Source of the DNA: Nostoc flagelliforme FACHB-838
GTDB taxonomy: Bacteria > Cyanobacteriota > Cyanobacteriia > Cyanobacteriales > Nostocaceae
Reading direction: 5' to 3'
DNA length: 64,000 nucleotides
Assembly: GCF_014698065.1 (NCBI RefSeq)
Contig: NZ_JACJSI010000001.1
Span: 124,001-188,000, forward strand
Shown: positions 18,735-28,458 of the stretch, one piece after another
Layout: every line of letters begins with the position of its first letter
Numbering within the stretch: position 1 is the stretch's first letter
The notes under the pieces: model-generated
Told to the model about the DNA's origin: nothing
The model's database searches: none
What the model saw: only the letters and a program-made list of their open reading frames with translations
Translations under genes and position numbers: made by a program

Positions 18735-20936
18735 ATGACTTACGACAACATTAAACCCAAAATACTAGTACTAGCAATCGTTCAAGCAATTACTTTTCAA
18801 CCAAATAACGTTCCTGTACCATCTGGATATATTAAAGACATTGGTCAAGCCTACAATGATACTCGGGGCTTTGGTTGGGTGCGTGAAGATAGCTTAGGTA
18901 ATACTATACCCACTCCCCTTGATATCCAACTTAATACCCGCGATCGCAACCAAAGTGGCATTGAACAACGACTAAATAGGTTGATTCATCTGCAATACCC
19001 TGCTAATAATTCGGGAACAGCAGTGAAGATACCTGCCGCTTGGGAATATAAGTTGTCTAATGGTTCATACAATGTGAATGTTAGCGTCGGTGATCCTATT
19101 AATACTCTAAATAGTAAGCACCAGATCAATATAGAAGGTAGGGCTGCTATTTCCGGCTTTGTACCAACGGCAACTAAAAAGTTTACCGCAGTTACTCGAA
19201 TTGTTAATGTTACCGACGGCAAGCTCACAATTGATGCTAAAGGCGGTACTAATACCAAGCTCAACTATATTGCGATCGCACCAGGCAACCTTCCCTCTGT
19301 CAGAACGAGCAATCCTACTGATGGTCAAACAAATGTGCCGCCAGATATGTCGATTACAGTAGATGTAAATCTCCCCAACAGTGGGATTGCGGTTAATACT
19401 CTTTCAGCCTCAACCATCAAGCTGATCGATAGCAGCACTAACACCCAAGTCAATGCCAATTACAACACTTCGGGAGGCGGAGATGTGATTGTAGTGGCTT
19501 CAATAAATCATCTCAAAAGTAATACCAAGTATCTGTTACAAATAACCGACGGGGTTAAAGATAGCAATGGTGTTGCATTCTTACCCTATAACATCAGTTT
19601 CACAACAGGTACTAAACCCCCTCCTCTAAACAATATTAGTTTTGAGCGAATCTCACTACCGAATGTACCTACCAAACCCTACACCACAGTATTGATTGGG
19701 CCTGACAATAAACTCTATGCTGCTACCTTACTAGGTGAGATTTTGCGCTTCCCAATCAATGCTAATGGCACCTTGGGTACGCCACAAACGATTTCCTCAT
19801 TGCAGACTGCAAATGGTGGCAACCGAACTATCATTGGTATGCACTTTGATCCCTCATCAACAAATGCTAGTAACTTAATTCTATGGGTAACAAACAACCA
19901 CTACTGGAATGGAACTGGTAATGCGCCAGAGTGGAGCGGTAAGATTACCCGATTAAGCGGTTCCAACCTAGAGAAAGTACAAGACTATGTAGTTGGTTTA
20001 CCACGATCAAGTCGGGATCATCTAACCAACAGCATTGAGTTTAAGCCTAATGAGCCAAATGTGCTGTATGTGTTGCAGGGTAGTAATAGTAGTACTGGCG
20101 CGCCAAACAGCGCTTGGAATAATCGTTCTGAGAAGTTGTTAACTGCTGCTGTATTACGAGTTGATCTATCCAAGATCACCTCACTTCCTTTAAGCGTTAA
20201 GACGGAAGATGGAGGTACTTATAACCCCTTCAACCAAGGCGCACCTGTAACTATCTTTGCCAGTGGTGTACGCAATGCCTATGATCTGCTTTGGCACACC
20301 AATGGTCAATTGTATGTACCAACGAATGGTTCAGCAGCTGGTGGCAATACGCCAAATACACCTATTCCACTACCTCATGCTTGCCAAAACCGTATCGATA
20401 AAGCTACTAATGGGGTTTATACTAGTCCATCTGTACCTTTCCTTAGCAGTATAGGCGTACAGCGAGACTTTCTGTTTCGCGTTGTTAAAAATGGTTATTA
20501 TGGTCATCCCAATCCTAAGCGTTGTGAGTGGGTGTTGAATGGAGGGAATCCTACAGCTGGTACAGACCCAGATCAGGTCAATGAATATCCTATTGGTACT
20601 CTACCTGACCGGAATTGGAAGGGTATTGCCTTCGATTTTGGAGAGCATTTTTCACCAAATGGGATCATTGAGTACCGTAGTAATGTTTTAGGTGGTCAAC
20701 TGCAAGGCAAACTGCTGGTAACACGCTACAGTGCTGGTAAAGACATTATTGTGCTAACACCAGGTGGTGCAAAATTGGATATTGTAAATTTCCAAACAGG
20801 TATTACTGGCTTCACCGGTTTTGATACAAGTCCATTAGATTTGGTTGAGAATCCTACAAATGGATATATCTACGTGGCGCAACTTAGTCAAGAGACTGGC
20901 ATGGGCAAAATTACACTTCTGCGTCCACTGAATTAA
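18735..20936 (+). CDS. Secreted multidomain protein: malectin-like, Ig-like and glucose/sorbosone dehydrogenase-type beta-propeller
   Basis: The 733-residue protein starts with a short basic, then hydrophobic segment (KPKILVLAIVQA) that could be a signal peptide. Residues about 20-180 form a galactose-binding/malectin-like beta domain (ITFQP..YNDTRGFGW; IEGRAAISGFVP; VTDGKLTID). Residues about 190-292 look like an SbsA-type Ig domain (SNPTDGQTNVPPD; SNTKYLLQITDGVKDSNG). The remainder (about 300-733) resembles the soluble quinoprotein glucose/sorbosone dehydrogenase propeller (LIGPDNKLYAAT; FASGVRNAYDLLWHTNGQLYVPTNGS). The enzyme activity is not proven. It stands alone behind the dead IS element; 18644-18734 is presumably its promoter region. 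Confidence 0.8.
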   Translation: MTYDNIKPKILVLAIVQAITFQPNNVPVPSGYIKDIGQAYNDTRGFGWVREDSLGNTIPTPLDIQLNTRDRNQSGIEQRLNRLIHLQYPANNSGTAVKIPAAWEYKLSNGSYNVNVSVGDPINTLNSKHQINIEGRAAISGFVPTATKKFTAVTRIVNVTDGKLTIDAKGGTNTKLNYIAIAPGNLPSVRTSNPTDGQTNVPPDMSITVDVNLPNSGIAVNTLSASTIKLIDSSTNTQVNANYNTSGGGDVIVVASINHLKSNTKYLLQITDGVKDSNGVAFLPYNISFTTGTKPPPLNNISFERISLPNVPTKPYTTVLIGPDNKLYAATLLGEILRFPINANGTLGTPQTISSLQTANGGNRTIIGMHFDPSSTNASNLILWVTNNHYWNGTGNAPEWSGKITRLSGSNLEKVQDYVVGLPRSSRDHLTNSIEFKPNEPNVLYVLQGSNSSTGAPNSAWNNRSEKLLTAAVLRVDLSKITSLPLSVKTEDGGTYNPFNQGAPVTIFASGVRNAYDLLWHTNGQLYVPTNGSAAGGNTPNTPIPLPHACQNRIDKATNGVYTSPSVPFLSSIGVQRDFLFRVVKNGYYGHPNPKRCEWVLNGGNPTAGTDPDQVNEYPIGTLPDRNWKGIAFDFGEHFSPNGIIEYRSNVLGGQLQGKLLVTRYSAGKDIIVLTPGGAKLDIVNFQTGITGFTGFDTSPLDLVENPTNGYIYVAQLSQETGMGKITLLRPLN

Positions 20937-21012
20937 TATCAGTCTACAATCCAACTGACGATTGTCCTTAACCCAAGCGTATTCAGCTATAGCCTCTCGT
21001 ATGCAATACACA

Positions 21013-21044
21013 GTAGGGGCGCACAGTTAACTGTGCGCTCCTAC
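21013..21044. repeat. Perfect palindromic hairpin (GCGCACAGTT/AACTGTGCGC)
   Basis: GTAGGGGCGCACAGTT pairs with AACTGTGCGCTCCTAC apart from one mismatch. It lies 77 bases after the propeller gene and is the same hairpin family as at 5380 and 17212. The rest of 20937-21514 shows no gene. Confidence 0.75.
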
Positions 21045-21514
21045 AAATAATTTGTATTTCTCATAATTTAACATCACTATTTATTTATTAAGTACCCATT
21101 AGTATCAAGAAGCGTCTTTAACAAACAGGCAAAAAAATGTATAGTAATTATATATACAGATAAATTAAGTAATGAATATCAAGAAATTTCAAAATTTAAA
21201 GTCGTAAATAAATTAGGAGGTATTCTAAATAACTACTTGGTGATAATTAGCGATTAGCATTCTTAACATTTTTTATTTATACTCTTGTACGGAGCTAGCA
21301 GCAAATGTCGCGTAAACATTAACTAAAATTGATAATTTTCTACTTTGTCCAAATTAAATTTTCATCTAGAGTAGGACAAAGATACCTACTGTTTACCTCA
21401 TAGAAAAAAGCTATCTGAAGCCTCTGGCTCATAGCTATGGGAAACCAAGCTTGATTATTAAGAGTCTGGTTTCAAAATGGGTAACAGCAACATCCCCTAT
21501 CAGCTTGATCACCT

Positions 21515-22120
21515 ATGCTAAAAGTTATGCACTCGGCCGCCAACTCAGCCACTCCGAATTCCCAGTGGGAGGATTTAATCAAGCTTCCAGCCCCAAACAC
21601 AGTTCAATGGGACAATATCAAAACCCAATTAGATTTGGTGCTGTTGGCGTTAGAAACCTTAACTGGGATTGGTTCAGAGGCTATGCTTTCGGCGGCAACT
21701 GATCTGAATTTAGAGTCAAGAGTGCCAGATCGCGTAGCTTTATGGCGACTGCGCCAATCAAATCCCCTACGCAAAGGTCAAGGAGGGCGAAAAAAGCTAG
21801 ATGTCGAAGAAGCGCGATCGCTTGTTTTGATCATCTGCTACCTAGCCAAACAGCACCAGGAATTGATTCGCCGCGCTGTCGGTCTGTTGGAACAAATGGC
21901 AGAAAATAACCGGGAACCTCACCAGGCTGCTTTACTTGGAGATTATATTGATGCTTTTTGCAACACTTACCAAGAGCGGATGGAAGAGGACGAAAAAATC
22001 TCAACAGATTTACTAACCAGCCTGGCCCTAAAACTGCTTGTAGATTTACTTTTTTACAGCGCTCCTGGTGGGCATCGCCGTCTCTGGCTAGCACTTATAG
22101 ACCGTTCGACAAAATTTTAA
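21515..22120 (+). CDS. DUF3038 family protein
   Basis: The 201-residue mainly helical protein matches DUF3038, a cyanobacterial family of unknown function. Recognisable stretches include LDLVLLALETLTGIGSEAM, VALWRLRQSNPLR and the C-terminal SAPGGHRRLWLALIDRS. Start ATG 21515 is taken for length; ATG 21527 (MHSAANSATPNSQW) is also possible. It is followed after about 240 bases by the DUF4335 gene on the same strand, a neighbour relationship I remember from other cyanobacteria. Confidence 0.82.
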   Translation: MLKVMHSAANSATPNSQWEDLIKLPAPNTVQWDNIKTQLDLVLLALETLTGIGSEAMLSAATDLNLESRVPDRVALWRLRQSNPLRKGQGGRKKLDVEEARSLVLIICYLAKQHQELIRRAVGLLEQMAENNREPHQAALLGDYIDAFCNTYQERMEEDEKISTDLLTSLALKLLVDLLFYSAPGGHRRLWLALIDRSTKF

Positions 22121-22364
22121 ATTTTAGATTTGAAATTTCTCAGCCAAAATTTGCTCATGAAAGTTTGCTAGATAAGGATTCCCTTTTGATGGTCGTTAGC
22201 TCTTGAGCGATGCACTATCAGCACTGCTTCCTTGCACACCAGTTTGCATAACGGAAGCAACCTGACAAAGTTCTAGGTGGAGAATCCGGTATTTCAACTT
22301 TTCTTTGCAAGCAACGGCTCAATTTTTTGCAAAATCCCAAATAGTCTTCTTCGCAGTTCCTGTC

Positions 22365-24011
22365 ATGCCTCTATCAAATTCTGTTATTCGTTGCTACACA
22401 CCACCGACTTGCACGCTAGAAGTATTCGCGCAAAGCTCACCTCTATCGCGTTGGATGGGGAAAACTGTTCTCAAACATCTGAGCTTTGAGCTACGTTTTG
22501 ATGATCCCCGACTACCAGAAGAACATAGAGTTCCAATTCGGGGCGATCGCGAGCAACTCGAAGCTTTATGTGATGCTGTCACAAGCTACGTACAGCAATT
22601 TCTCCAACAGTCTCCAGAAAGCTTTTGGGTTAGTTTTTCCCCTACCCAGCAGTCAAGCACAGCACTGGATGACCTGGAATTAAAATCCTCAACAAAAACA
22701 TTAAATGCCTTTAGTAATCAAATCCCAGGGGCAAATATCCGTTTAGAACCAAGCAGCTATTTAACTCATAACTTAGTTCTCGGTTCTCTCGCCAACCACT
22801 CATCTGGCCCCGTAATTCAACTCAGTCTGCTGCAACTATTCGATTTGGCAAGTGCTTTAGATGAATACTCGACTGATGTCATGGCACTCCCAACTCTCAA
22901 CAACACGAGTTCGACTCTGAGGTTCCCGGCTTGGGCACCTATTGCCGCAGTATTAGTATTAGGTATAGGTTTTTTACCAGTTACTTGGCAATATGCTAAC
23001 AACATTAGGGAAAAGCAACAGCAGACAGCCAAAACGTCAGATTCAGCAGCAGTAAAAACCGCTTTAGAACCTTCAGCCCCACTAAATTTTCCTACGCCTG
23101 AACCTGGACTCACAACTTCATTAGATAATGTGCTAGGTTCCACCCCTCCGCTTGTCACATCTACTTTACCCCAAGCACCTTTAACAGTCCCTAGTTCGAG
23201 TTTCTCTACACCGTCACCTCTATTGCCAAATAATGTACTGACAATACCTCAAGGGACTACTGCAACTCTTCCTAGCAATCGAGCGATGCCTCCGGCGAGC
23301 TTCTCCGCAAACGCTAACGCACCATCCAGCAAAATCCCAGGCCAGGAAGTTGCCATAGTCCCAAATCTGGGACAGAACCTTACAGGGTCAACTCCCCAAG
23401 CTGGTACTCTCCCTCAGCTGCGGAATTTGCCACCCAGACTATCTTCTAACACAAACAGCTTGCCAACTAATATCTCACCAGTTGTCCCGCCATCTCTTGA
23501 CACCATACCCTATAATAATCGTGTCAATAGTCCCACCCAACCATCCTCACTTACTTCACAACAGCTAGACGAAAGAATTAATTCCTTACAGCAAGCTTCT
23601 CCTGGAGGGAAACCTGCTTCACAACTTCCCTCCTCTAGAACTGCCGAGAATAATCCCTTTATCGATCAATTAGGGGACGCACGCAAAACCCCGACATCTA
23701 GAGAAGTGGCTACTGGCACTGGCACATTATTTGATACACCTCAAGTCGCAGAAGCTAGAGAATACTTAAGAAAGCGTTGGCAACCACCCAGTGGACTAGG
23801 GCAAACATTAGAGTATAGTTTGATAGTCAGTGTTGACGGCACAGTTGAACGAATTTTTCCCCTTAATAAAGCAGCAAGAGAATTCGTTGATAACGCTGGG
23901 ATGCCTGAAGTTGGAAAACCTTTTGTATCCGCCAATACACGGGGACAAAATCTTAGAATTCGAGTTGTTCTTAGTCCTGATGGCAAGGTACAGACTTTTC
24001 CAGATGAATAA
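22365..24011 (+). CDS. DUF4335 family protein with a membrane anchor and proline/serine-rich linker
   Basis: From ATG 22365 (MPLSNSVIRCYTPPTCTLEV) the protein has about 548 residues. An upstream ATG at 22305 adds 20 residues that look unrelated. The N-terminal domain (about 1-185) contains LEVFAQSSPLSRW and LSFELRFDDPRLPEE, typical of DUF4335. One membrane helix follows (APIAAVLVLGIGFLPVTW, about 200-220). Then comes a long low-complexity Pro/Ser/Thr/Asn segment (about 230-430) and a compact C-terminal domain (EAREYLRKRWQPP to the end), probably on the other side of the membrane. Function unknown. Pairing with DUF3038 suggests a shared envelope or thylakoid task. Confidence 0.8.
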   Translation: MPLSNSVIRCYTPPTCTLEVFAQSSPLSRWMGKTVLKHLSFELRFDDPRLPEEHRVPIRGDREQLEALCDAVTSYVQQFLQQSPESFWVSFSPTQQSSTALDDLELKSSTKTLNAFSNQIPGANIRLEPSSYLTHNLVLGSLANHSSGPVIQLSLLQLFDLASALDEYSTDVMALPTLNNTSSTLRFPAWAPIAAVLVLGIGFLPVTWQYANNIREKQQQTAKTSDSAAVKTALEPSAPLNFPTPEPGLTTSLDNVLGSTPPLVTSTLPQAPLTVPSSSFSTPSPLLPNNVLTIPQGTTATLPSNRAMPPASFSANANAPSSKIPGQEVAIVPNLGQNLTGSTPQAGTLPQLRNLPPRLSSNTNSLPTNISPVVPPSLDTIPYNNRVNSPTQPSSLTSQQLDERINSLQQASPGGKPASQLPSSRTAENNPFIDQLGDARKTPTSREVATGTGTLFDTPQVAEAREYLRKRWQPPSGLGQTLEYSLIVSVDGTVERIFPLNKAAREFVDNAGMPEVGKPFVSANTRGQNLRIRVVLSPDGKVQTFPDE

Positions 24012-24287
24012 GTAAACGAATCCTGTTGATGCCACTTGTAAAACTGGTACAAATCTTGTGCCAGTTTCTACTTACTCTAATTGTTTTTTAGCTTGCCTTT
24101 TGGAGTCCAGTTACCAAACTGGTCTTACTATTAATACCAGTAAAGTTACCAATTAATACAATTACTGTTAACACCAATTCTCCAAAATTAAACTATAGAT
24201 ACAAGTCTGGAAACCCAGATTAAATCTTATGCCTCTTAATTTAAAATTACGAATTGGTATTAATAACTCATATCAAAGGTAAGAAAT

Positions 24288-24572
24288 ATGCAAACAATTG
24301 GTACTCAAAAAGACAGTTCAGCTTGGGTAATTCAAACTTGGGCAGCTTTTGTAATTTCTATTTCTATGACTAGCTTCGGCATTGTAAACTTACCTGTAAA
24401 TGGTTGGGTGAAAGGCTTTATAAGTATGGGTATGGCTTTTTCTGTTGGCTCAACTTTTACTTTGGCGAAAACTACTAGAGACTTGCATGAAACTAGAAGA
24501 TTAACCGCTAGGTTAGACGAGGCGAAAGTAGAAAAATTGCTTTCACAACATGATCCTCTAAATTTCAAATAA
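24288..24572 (+). CDS. YiaA/YiaB-type two-helix membrane protein
   Basis: The 94-residue protein has two membrane helices (about 13-34 WVIQTWAAFVISISMTSFGI and about 42-61 VKGFISMGMAFSVGSTFTLA) and a conserved K-T-R-D-LHE stretch after the second helix, as in the YiaA/B domain family. Role unknown. ATG 24288 has a purine-rich AAAGGTAAGAA just upstream. A strong hairpin terminator follows. The spacer 24012-24287 has no gene. Confidence 0.85.
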   Translation: MQTIGTQKDSSAWVIQTWAAFVISISMTSFGIVNLPVNGWVKGFISMGMAFSVGSTFTLAKTTRDLHETRRLTARLDEAKVEKLLSQHDPLNFK

Positions 24573-24657
24573 AGGGAGCTATACCAATTTTTAACAATAC
24601 TACCTTTTGCGATTTGATGTGATCTAGACATCAGAAATTAACTATATGACTAAAAAC

Positions 24658-24683
24658 AAAAGGACTGGTATATCCAGTCCTTT
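24658..24683. terminator. Bidirectional intrinsic terminator
   Basis: AAAGGACTGG (24659-24668) and CCAGTCCTTT (24674-24683) form a perfect 10-bp stem with a 5-base loop, flanked by A-rich and T-rich sequence. It lies between the convergent YiaA-like gene and the ferredoxin operon and can serve both. Confidence 0.85.
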
Positions 24684-24708
24684 ACTATATTGATTTAACG
24701 TTTTTATC

Positions 24709-25170
24709 TTAATAACGGGATTTTTTAGTTTTTAACTTTTGCTTTTTACGCCGACGTTCGCTAGCAACAACTGCCTGTTCTACAGGATAACCCACTAAAG
24801 GAATTACCTGATATTTGCGCTCGTCTTCTAATTTTCTCAGTTCAGTGTAATCAACCCAGTGAATACAATCAACCGGACAAGTATCAATTGCTTCTTGGAT
24901 AATTTCCTCAGCATCTCCATCTTGCCGCACCACGCGCGATCGCCCGTAATCTGGTTCAATATAAAAGGTGTTACGCGCAACATGGGCGCAATGTTTGCAG
25001 CCAATACAGGTGATTTCGTCAACATAAACACCATTTTGGCGCAGCAAACCACCCAATTCCGGTTCCAAACCAGAACGTTCTGGGGCATCCCGTAAAAAAC
25101 CCCCTAATTCTGGTTCTAAACCGGAACGGTTATCTTCTTGTTCTTCCGGCGACGGCAGAAAATCAGCCAT
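24709..25170 (-). CDS. Single [4Fe-4S] ferredoxin-like protein
   Basis: The 153-residue protein has a bacterial-type ferredoxin core: CIGCKHC gives three cluster ligands and TCPVDC gives the fourth about 40 residues later, the single-cluster arrangement. Before the core is an acidic N-terminal stretch with the phrase SGLEPELGG repeated twice (about 16-24 and 33-41). After it is a basic tail (RRRKKQKLKTKK). It should carry electrons in the cytoplasm; the partner is unknown. Its ATG shares one base with the stop of the upstream ycf35 gene (TAATG), so translation is probably coupled. Confidence 0.9.
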   Translation of the reverse strand: MADFLPSPEEQEDNRSGLEPELGGFLRDAPERSGLEPELGGLLRQNGVYVDEITCIGCKHCAHVARNTFYIEPDYGRSRVVRQDGDAEEIIQEAIDTCPVDCIHWVDYTELRKLEDERKYQVIPLVGYPVEQAVVASERRRKKQKLKTKKSRY

Positions 25171-25556
25171 TACGCACTCCAGCGCTGTACTACCAGGCGA
25201 ATTGAACCATCTTCATTTTTTTGTTGTTCAGAAACTTGAAAGCCAACACGAGCGGTTTCTTTCACAACTGTTTGATAAGCGTAGCGCTGTGTTACCTGGC
25301 GCAAAAATCCATCTACAGACAAATCTTGCTGCCAATATTGCAAGTCAGCTACCAATTCATATTCCTTGCCATTCCATCTAAAGCCGATGTCATAGCCATT
25401 TTCCTGCTCAATACTAACTTCTGCAGGATGGGTTTGACCGCGATAGCCACGAACCTCGCGTGGGCCTGGTTTCCAGTCTACGCCCAATTCAGTCAAAGCA
25501 TCTTTCAAAGAATCAAGGTTACGGATTTGAGTCTTAATTTGGCTAAAGTGTGACAT
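25170..25556 (-). CDS. ycf35: Ycf35 / DUF1257 family protein
   Basis: The 128-residue protein matches the Ycf35 family, found in cyanobacteria and in some algal plastid genomes. It begins SHFSQIKTQIRNLDSLKDAL, followed by VDWKPGPREVRGYRGQT and VTQRYAYQTVVKETARVGF. Function is not established. It is the middle gene of a three-gene minus-strand operon with DUF2997 (40 bases upstream) and ferredoxin (1-base overlap); the arrangement suggests the three act together, perhaps in an iron-sulfur or redox step. Confidence 0.9.
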   Translation of the reverse strand: MSHFSQIKTQIRNLDSLKDALTELGVDWKPGPREVRGYRGQTHPAEVSIEQENGYDIGFRWNGKEYELVADLQYWQQDLSVDGFLRQVTQRYAYQTVVKETARVGFQVSEQQKNEDGSIRLVVQRWSA

Positions 25557-25595
25557 GGTGGTTGTGAATTAATAACACTAAACTACTGTGAAAAC

Positions 25596-25805
25596 TTACC
25601 AATCGCTGTAAGTGGTGTGTGTATTCGCCACATTAGATTGCTGCACCTGAGCGGCGAAATATTCTGAGGTTGGCTCATGATTAAGTACTTGCCCCAGCTG
25701 TGCCTCTATTGCTGCTGTAACTTCAGCGCAAGAATTACCCACAATGCCAGTGACTTTCTCTTGTACCCGACCGTCTGGATAAATTATGAACTCTAATGTC
25801 TCCAT
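25596..25805 (-). CDS. DUF2997 family protein
   Basis: The small protein (69 residues from ATG 25805, METLEFIIYPDGRVQEKVTG) matches DUF2997. A TTG at 25817 would add four residues (MAKR), but the ATG is the family-like start. It contains one conserved cysteine (GNSCAEVTAAIE). It is the first gene of the DUF2997-ycf35-ferredoxin operon. Function unknown. Confidence 0.82.
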   Translation of the reverse strand: METLEFIIYPDGRVQEKVTGIVGNSCAEVTAAIEAQLGQVLNHEPTSEYFAAQVQQSNVANTHTTYSDW

Positions 25806-25817
25806 TCTTTTGGCCAA

Positions 25818-26294
25818 CCAGGATAAGTACGCTTAAATTGTACTGCCTTAGCAGAAGGCTACAAATATAGCCCTAGGAACATTTTTAGATACAAACTCGC
25901 CATTTGTTAACTAATGTTCCATCTTCCAACATATATATATCAGAATCTTTACGAAACTTATTAGTATTATAAGCACACACATCAGTATTTAGTTAGTTTC
26001 TCTTAAGCTCATTGATTAGTCAAGGTAACTACTGGAGCTAGCTAAATAAGCTGCAAAAGTCCTAAAAATAAGCATTAGAGGTAGTATAGCCAGCAAGACA
26101 ATTCACAAAAATATAAAATTTATTGAAAAACTTTATTATCATGCTATTTAGCTTATTATCTTCCACGTAGGTTGGATGGGGCGTAGCATATCCTCTAATA
26201 GCACTACCTGCTCTATCTCTATTTGAGTACGTGGTGGCAAGCAAGTAACCTCTTCGTCACAACTAATTCGTTAACTGAAAACACTCCTTTGGAT
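25818..26294. other. Intergenic region without a recognised gene
   Basis: Upstream region of the DUF2997 operon, so it must contain that promoter, and the end of the decayed gene downstream. A 60-codon minus-strand open frame (26062-26244) crosses a dispersed repeat (GTAGGTTGGATGGGG at about 26166) and shows no protein-like composition. Confidence 0.5.
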
Positions 26295-27056
26295 TTATGA
26301 ATTTATAGAAGGAGCTAGTTGCCAAAGCCTCGAATACTCCTTAATAACTTGCCGAGCCTGAGGAGAATTAAATATTGTAGCTGTTTGGACAGCAATCTTT
26401 GCTGCATCTCGGCGAAATTGAAACTCACCTTCTTGACTGTGATATTTATTTACTAAATATGCCATTTCTTTAGTGATATAGTGCTTGTTAATTAAATGAA
26501 AATTACAACCCAATAACATTATTAAAATGGCAAGGTTAGCTGCTATCTCTTTCTCTATATCTTCAAAACTCGTTAAAACTTGATATGAATAAATAGTCGC
26601 GTGGGATACGTTACATAATGCTTCCCAAAGAATTTTTAATTCTTTGAGTTCTGGTGTAACAATTTTCTTCAAAATTGCATTTGAAAAATAAATTGTTTCT
26701 CCAGCTATCCACTTCGATATGAGATTATCATTTTTTCGTAGAGAAGCGAACTTCGCAATCATTAAAGCTTCGTAGACTGATCGTAGTAATGCTAAACCTG
26801 AACCATGTAAACCATCTAAAGTCAGTATTAAGCTTGATTAAAGAGAAATTTAATTTTTAAGCACTGCCGAAAATATTGGTTTTTCTACATCACCATGCTG
26901 CGTAAGGTGACGGTGTTCAAGCAAACCGAAAAATAATTCAACATATTCATGTTGTGTATCAATACAGTTTTTGATAACTGATATGCGTTTAGAAAACTTT
27001 TCTTGAGCAAGAGTTCGGTTGCGTTAACGTTCCTTTTCTAATTCATCGAATCGCAT
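26295..27056 (-). pseudogene. Decayed gene, possibly DUF5677-like
   Basis: A 155-codon open frame (26295-26762) is the intact 3' part. Its frame continues upstream without a good start through LTLDGLHGSGLALLRSVYEA to a stop near 26836. In another frame further upstream, from ATG 27056, MRFDELEKER*RNRTLAQ continues as KFSKRISVIKNCIDTQHEYV to SAVLKN*. The pieces join as one protein of about 250 residues interrupted by at least two stops and one frameshift. The LLRSVYEALMIAKFASL helix resembles the conserved core of DUF5677 proteins, which occur as uncharacterised accessory genes; this assignment is tentative. Confidence 0.6.
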
Positions 27057-27508
27057 ATTTCAACGAGAAGTTACATCACTTCTTATTAAAACACCTTGTC
27101 ACACTTTGGTGCATTCGTTTGTAGGTTGGGGTGAAATACTAAAAAAATATATCAGTAAACCATAGACCTTTGAAAACAACGTAATAGCAGGGGTTTCAGC
27201 TATCGAAAATCAGCATTGTTCACTATTGAGAATAGGGCGATATCTACGATGGGCTACGCCTACGCTTTAAAATAGGTAAATGTTTAAAGGTAAAAATGTT
27301 TTAAAGGTTGTAAAATAACTTACGGTTTTATAGTGCGTAAAACATTTTGAATTTGCTATAGGGTTCATATTTGATTTTTGAAAAAGCTCAGTAGAAGTAG
27401 GAAGCCTTCTTTCCCCTTGCTTATTCCCTGTCTACGCAAATCAGTTCAGAAATCAAAGCGGATTCCTATATTATCCTACTTAATTAGTTTATTTACGAGG
27501 GAAATTCG
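27057..27508. other. Intergenic region, repeat debris only
   Basis: Contains pieces of dispersed Nostoc-type repeats (GTAGGTTGGGGTG near 27121 and CTACGATGGGCTACGCC near 27244) and AT-rich sequence. No gene or RNA recognised. Its right end should carry the promoter of the methyltransferase gene. Confidence 0.4.
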
Positions 27509-28198
27509 ATGGCAATGGTTCTAGATAAAGTCGTTCCTTTTGGAAGGTCAATGGATGAATATATAAAAATATTCAATTTAACAAACGCAGATTTGAACAA
27601 AAGCATCACTGGCATTGGAGACGGGCCAGCAAGCTTTAATGCAGAAATGACACGTCAGGGTAAAAGTGTAGTTTCTGTTGATCCACTGTACCAATTCTCC
27701 AGTGATGAAATATTGCAAAGATTTAATGAAGTAGTAGATGATATTATTAATCAAGTCAAGGCTACATCAAATGATTGGGTATGGAGCTATCATAAATCTC
27801 CAGATGATTTGCGACACAATCGAGTAAAAGTTATTCGAGAATTTATATCTGATTATGAAACTGGCAAAAAAAGCAACAGATACACAATCGGTGAATTGCC
27901 CAAATTGGCATTTAATAATCAAAAATTTGACATAGCGCTTTGTTCACATTTACTGTTTTTGTATTCAGACCATCTCGATTACGATTTTCACCTAGATTCT
28001 GTAGGTGAGATGTTGCGTATTGCTAAAGAAGTCCGAATATTCCCCCTGATAACTTTAATGTGGAAACACTCACAACACTTAGATGAAATTGTCAAATATT
28101 ACGCTTTAAAAGGTTACAAGATAGATATTGAAAAGGTTGAATACGAACTACAGCCTGGTGGAAATAAAATGTTGAAGATAACTAGAAATTTTATATAA
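27509..28198 (+). CDS. Class I SAM-dependent methyltransferase-like protein
   Basis: The 229-residue protein has a Rossmann-type SAM-binding start: motif I SITGIGDGPASFNAEM (about 34-49), an acidic residue ending strand 2 (VVSVDP), and the strand-4 segment FDIALCSHLLFLYS (about 144-157). The substrate cannot be predicted. ATG 27509 follows GAGGGAAATTCG, a good ribosome-binding site at 27497-27508. The gene stands alone, with a decayed gene upstream on the other strand. Confidence 0.8.
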   Translation: MAMVLDKVVPFGRSMDEYIKIFNLTNADLNKSITGIGDGPASFNAEMTRQGKSVVSVDPLYQFSSDEILQRFNEVVDDIINQVKATSNDWVWSYHKSPDDLRHNRVKVIREFISDYETGKKSNRYTIGELPKLAFNNQKFDIALCSHLLFLYSDHLDYDFHLDSVGEMLRIAKEVRIFPLITLMWKHSQHLDEIVKYYALKGYKIDIEKVEYELQPGGNKMLKITRNFI

Positions 28199-28375
28199 TT
28201 CGTATTCATAGAGAATTGGTATAACCATTACGGTGGAATCTCATAACCATCCGCTTTATAGATTATGAAGGACTATTGGATTTCTCCAGTCAAAATGATT
28301 TAGTGAATTACTTAGGAAATATCTCTTTAGCTCAACCCAATCAAGAAGATTAAGCTATCTCTACGCAAGAGGAAA

Positions 28376-28428
28376 GGGAGCAGAAGTAGGGGAATTTTTG
28401 TATCTTTCTCCCCTTCTCTTTGCTCCCC
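28376..28428 (-). terminator. Long imperfect hairpin after ilvB
   Basis: GGGAGCAGAAGTAGGGGA (28376-28393) pairs imperfectly with TCCCCTTCTCTTTGCTCCCC (28409-28428). It lies just beyond the ilvB stop on the minus strand and is a likely transcript end. The rest of 28199-28458 holds no gene. Confidence 0.5.
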
Positions 28429-28458
28429 TACCTCTCTAGTCTGAATTATCAAAAAGCG

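Noticed and set aside
26062-26244. 60-codon minus-strand frame
   Set aside because: Spans a dispersed repeat; no support as a gene.
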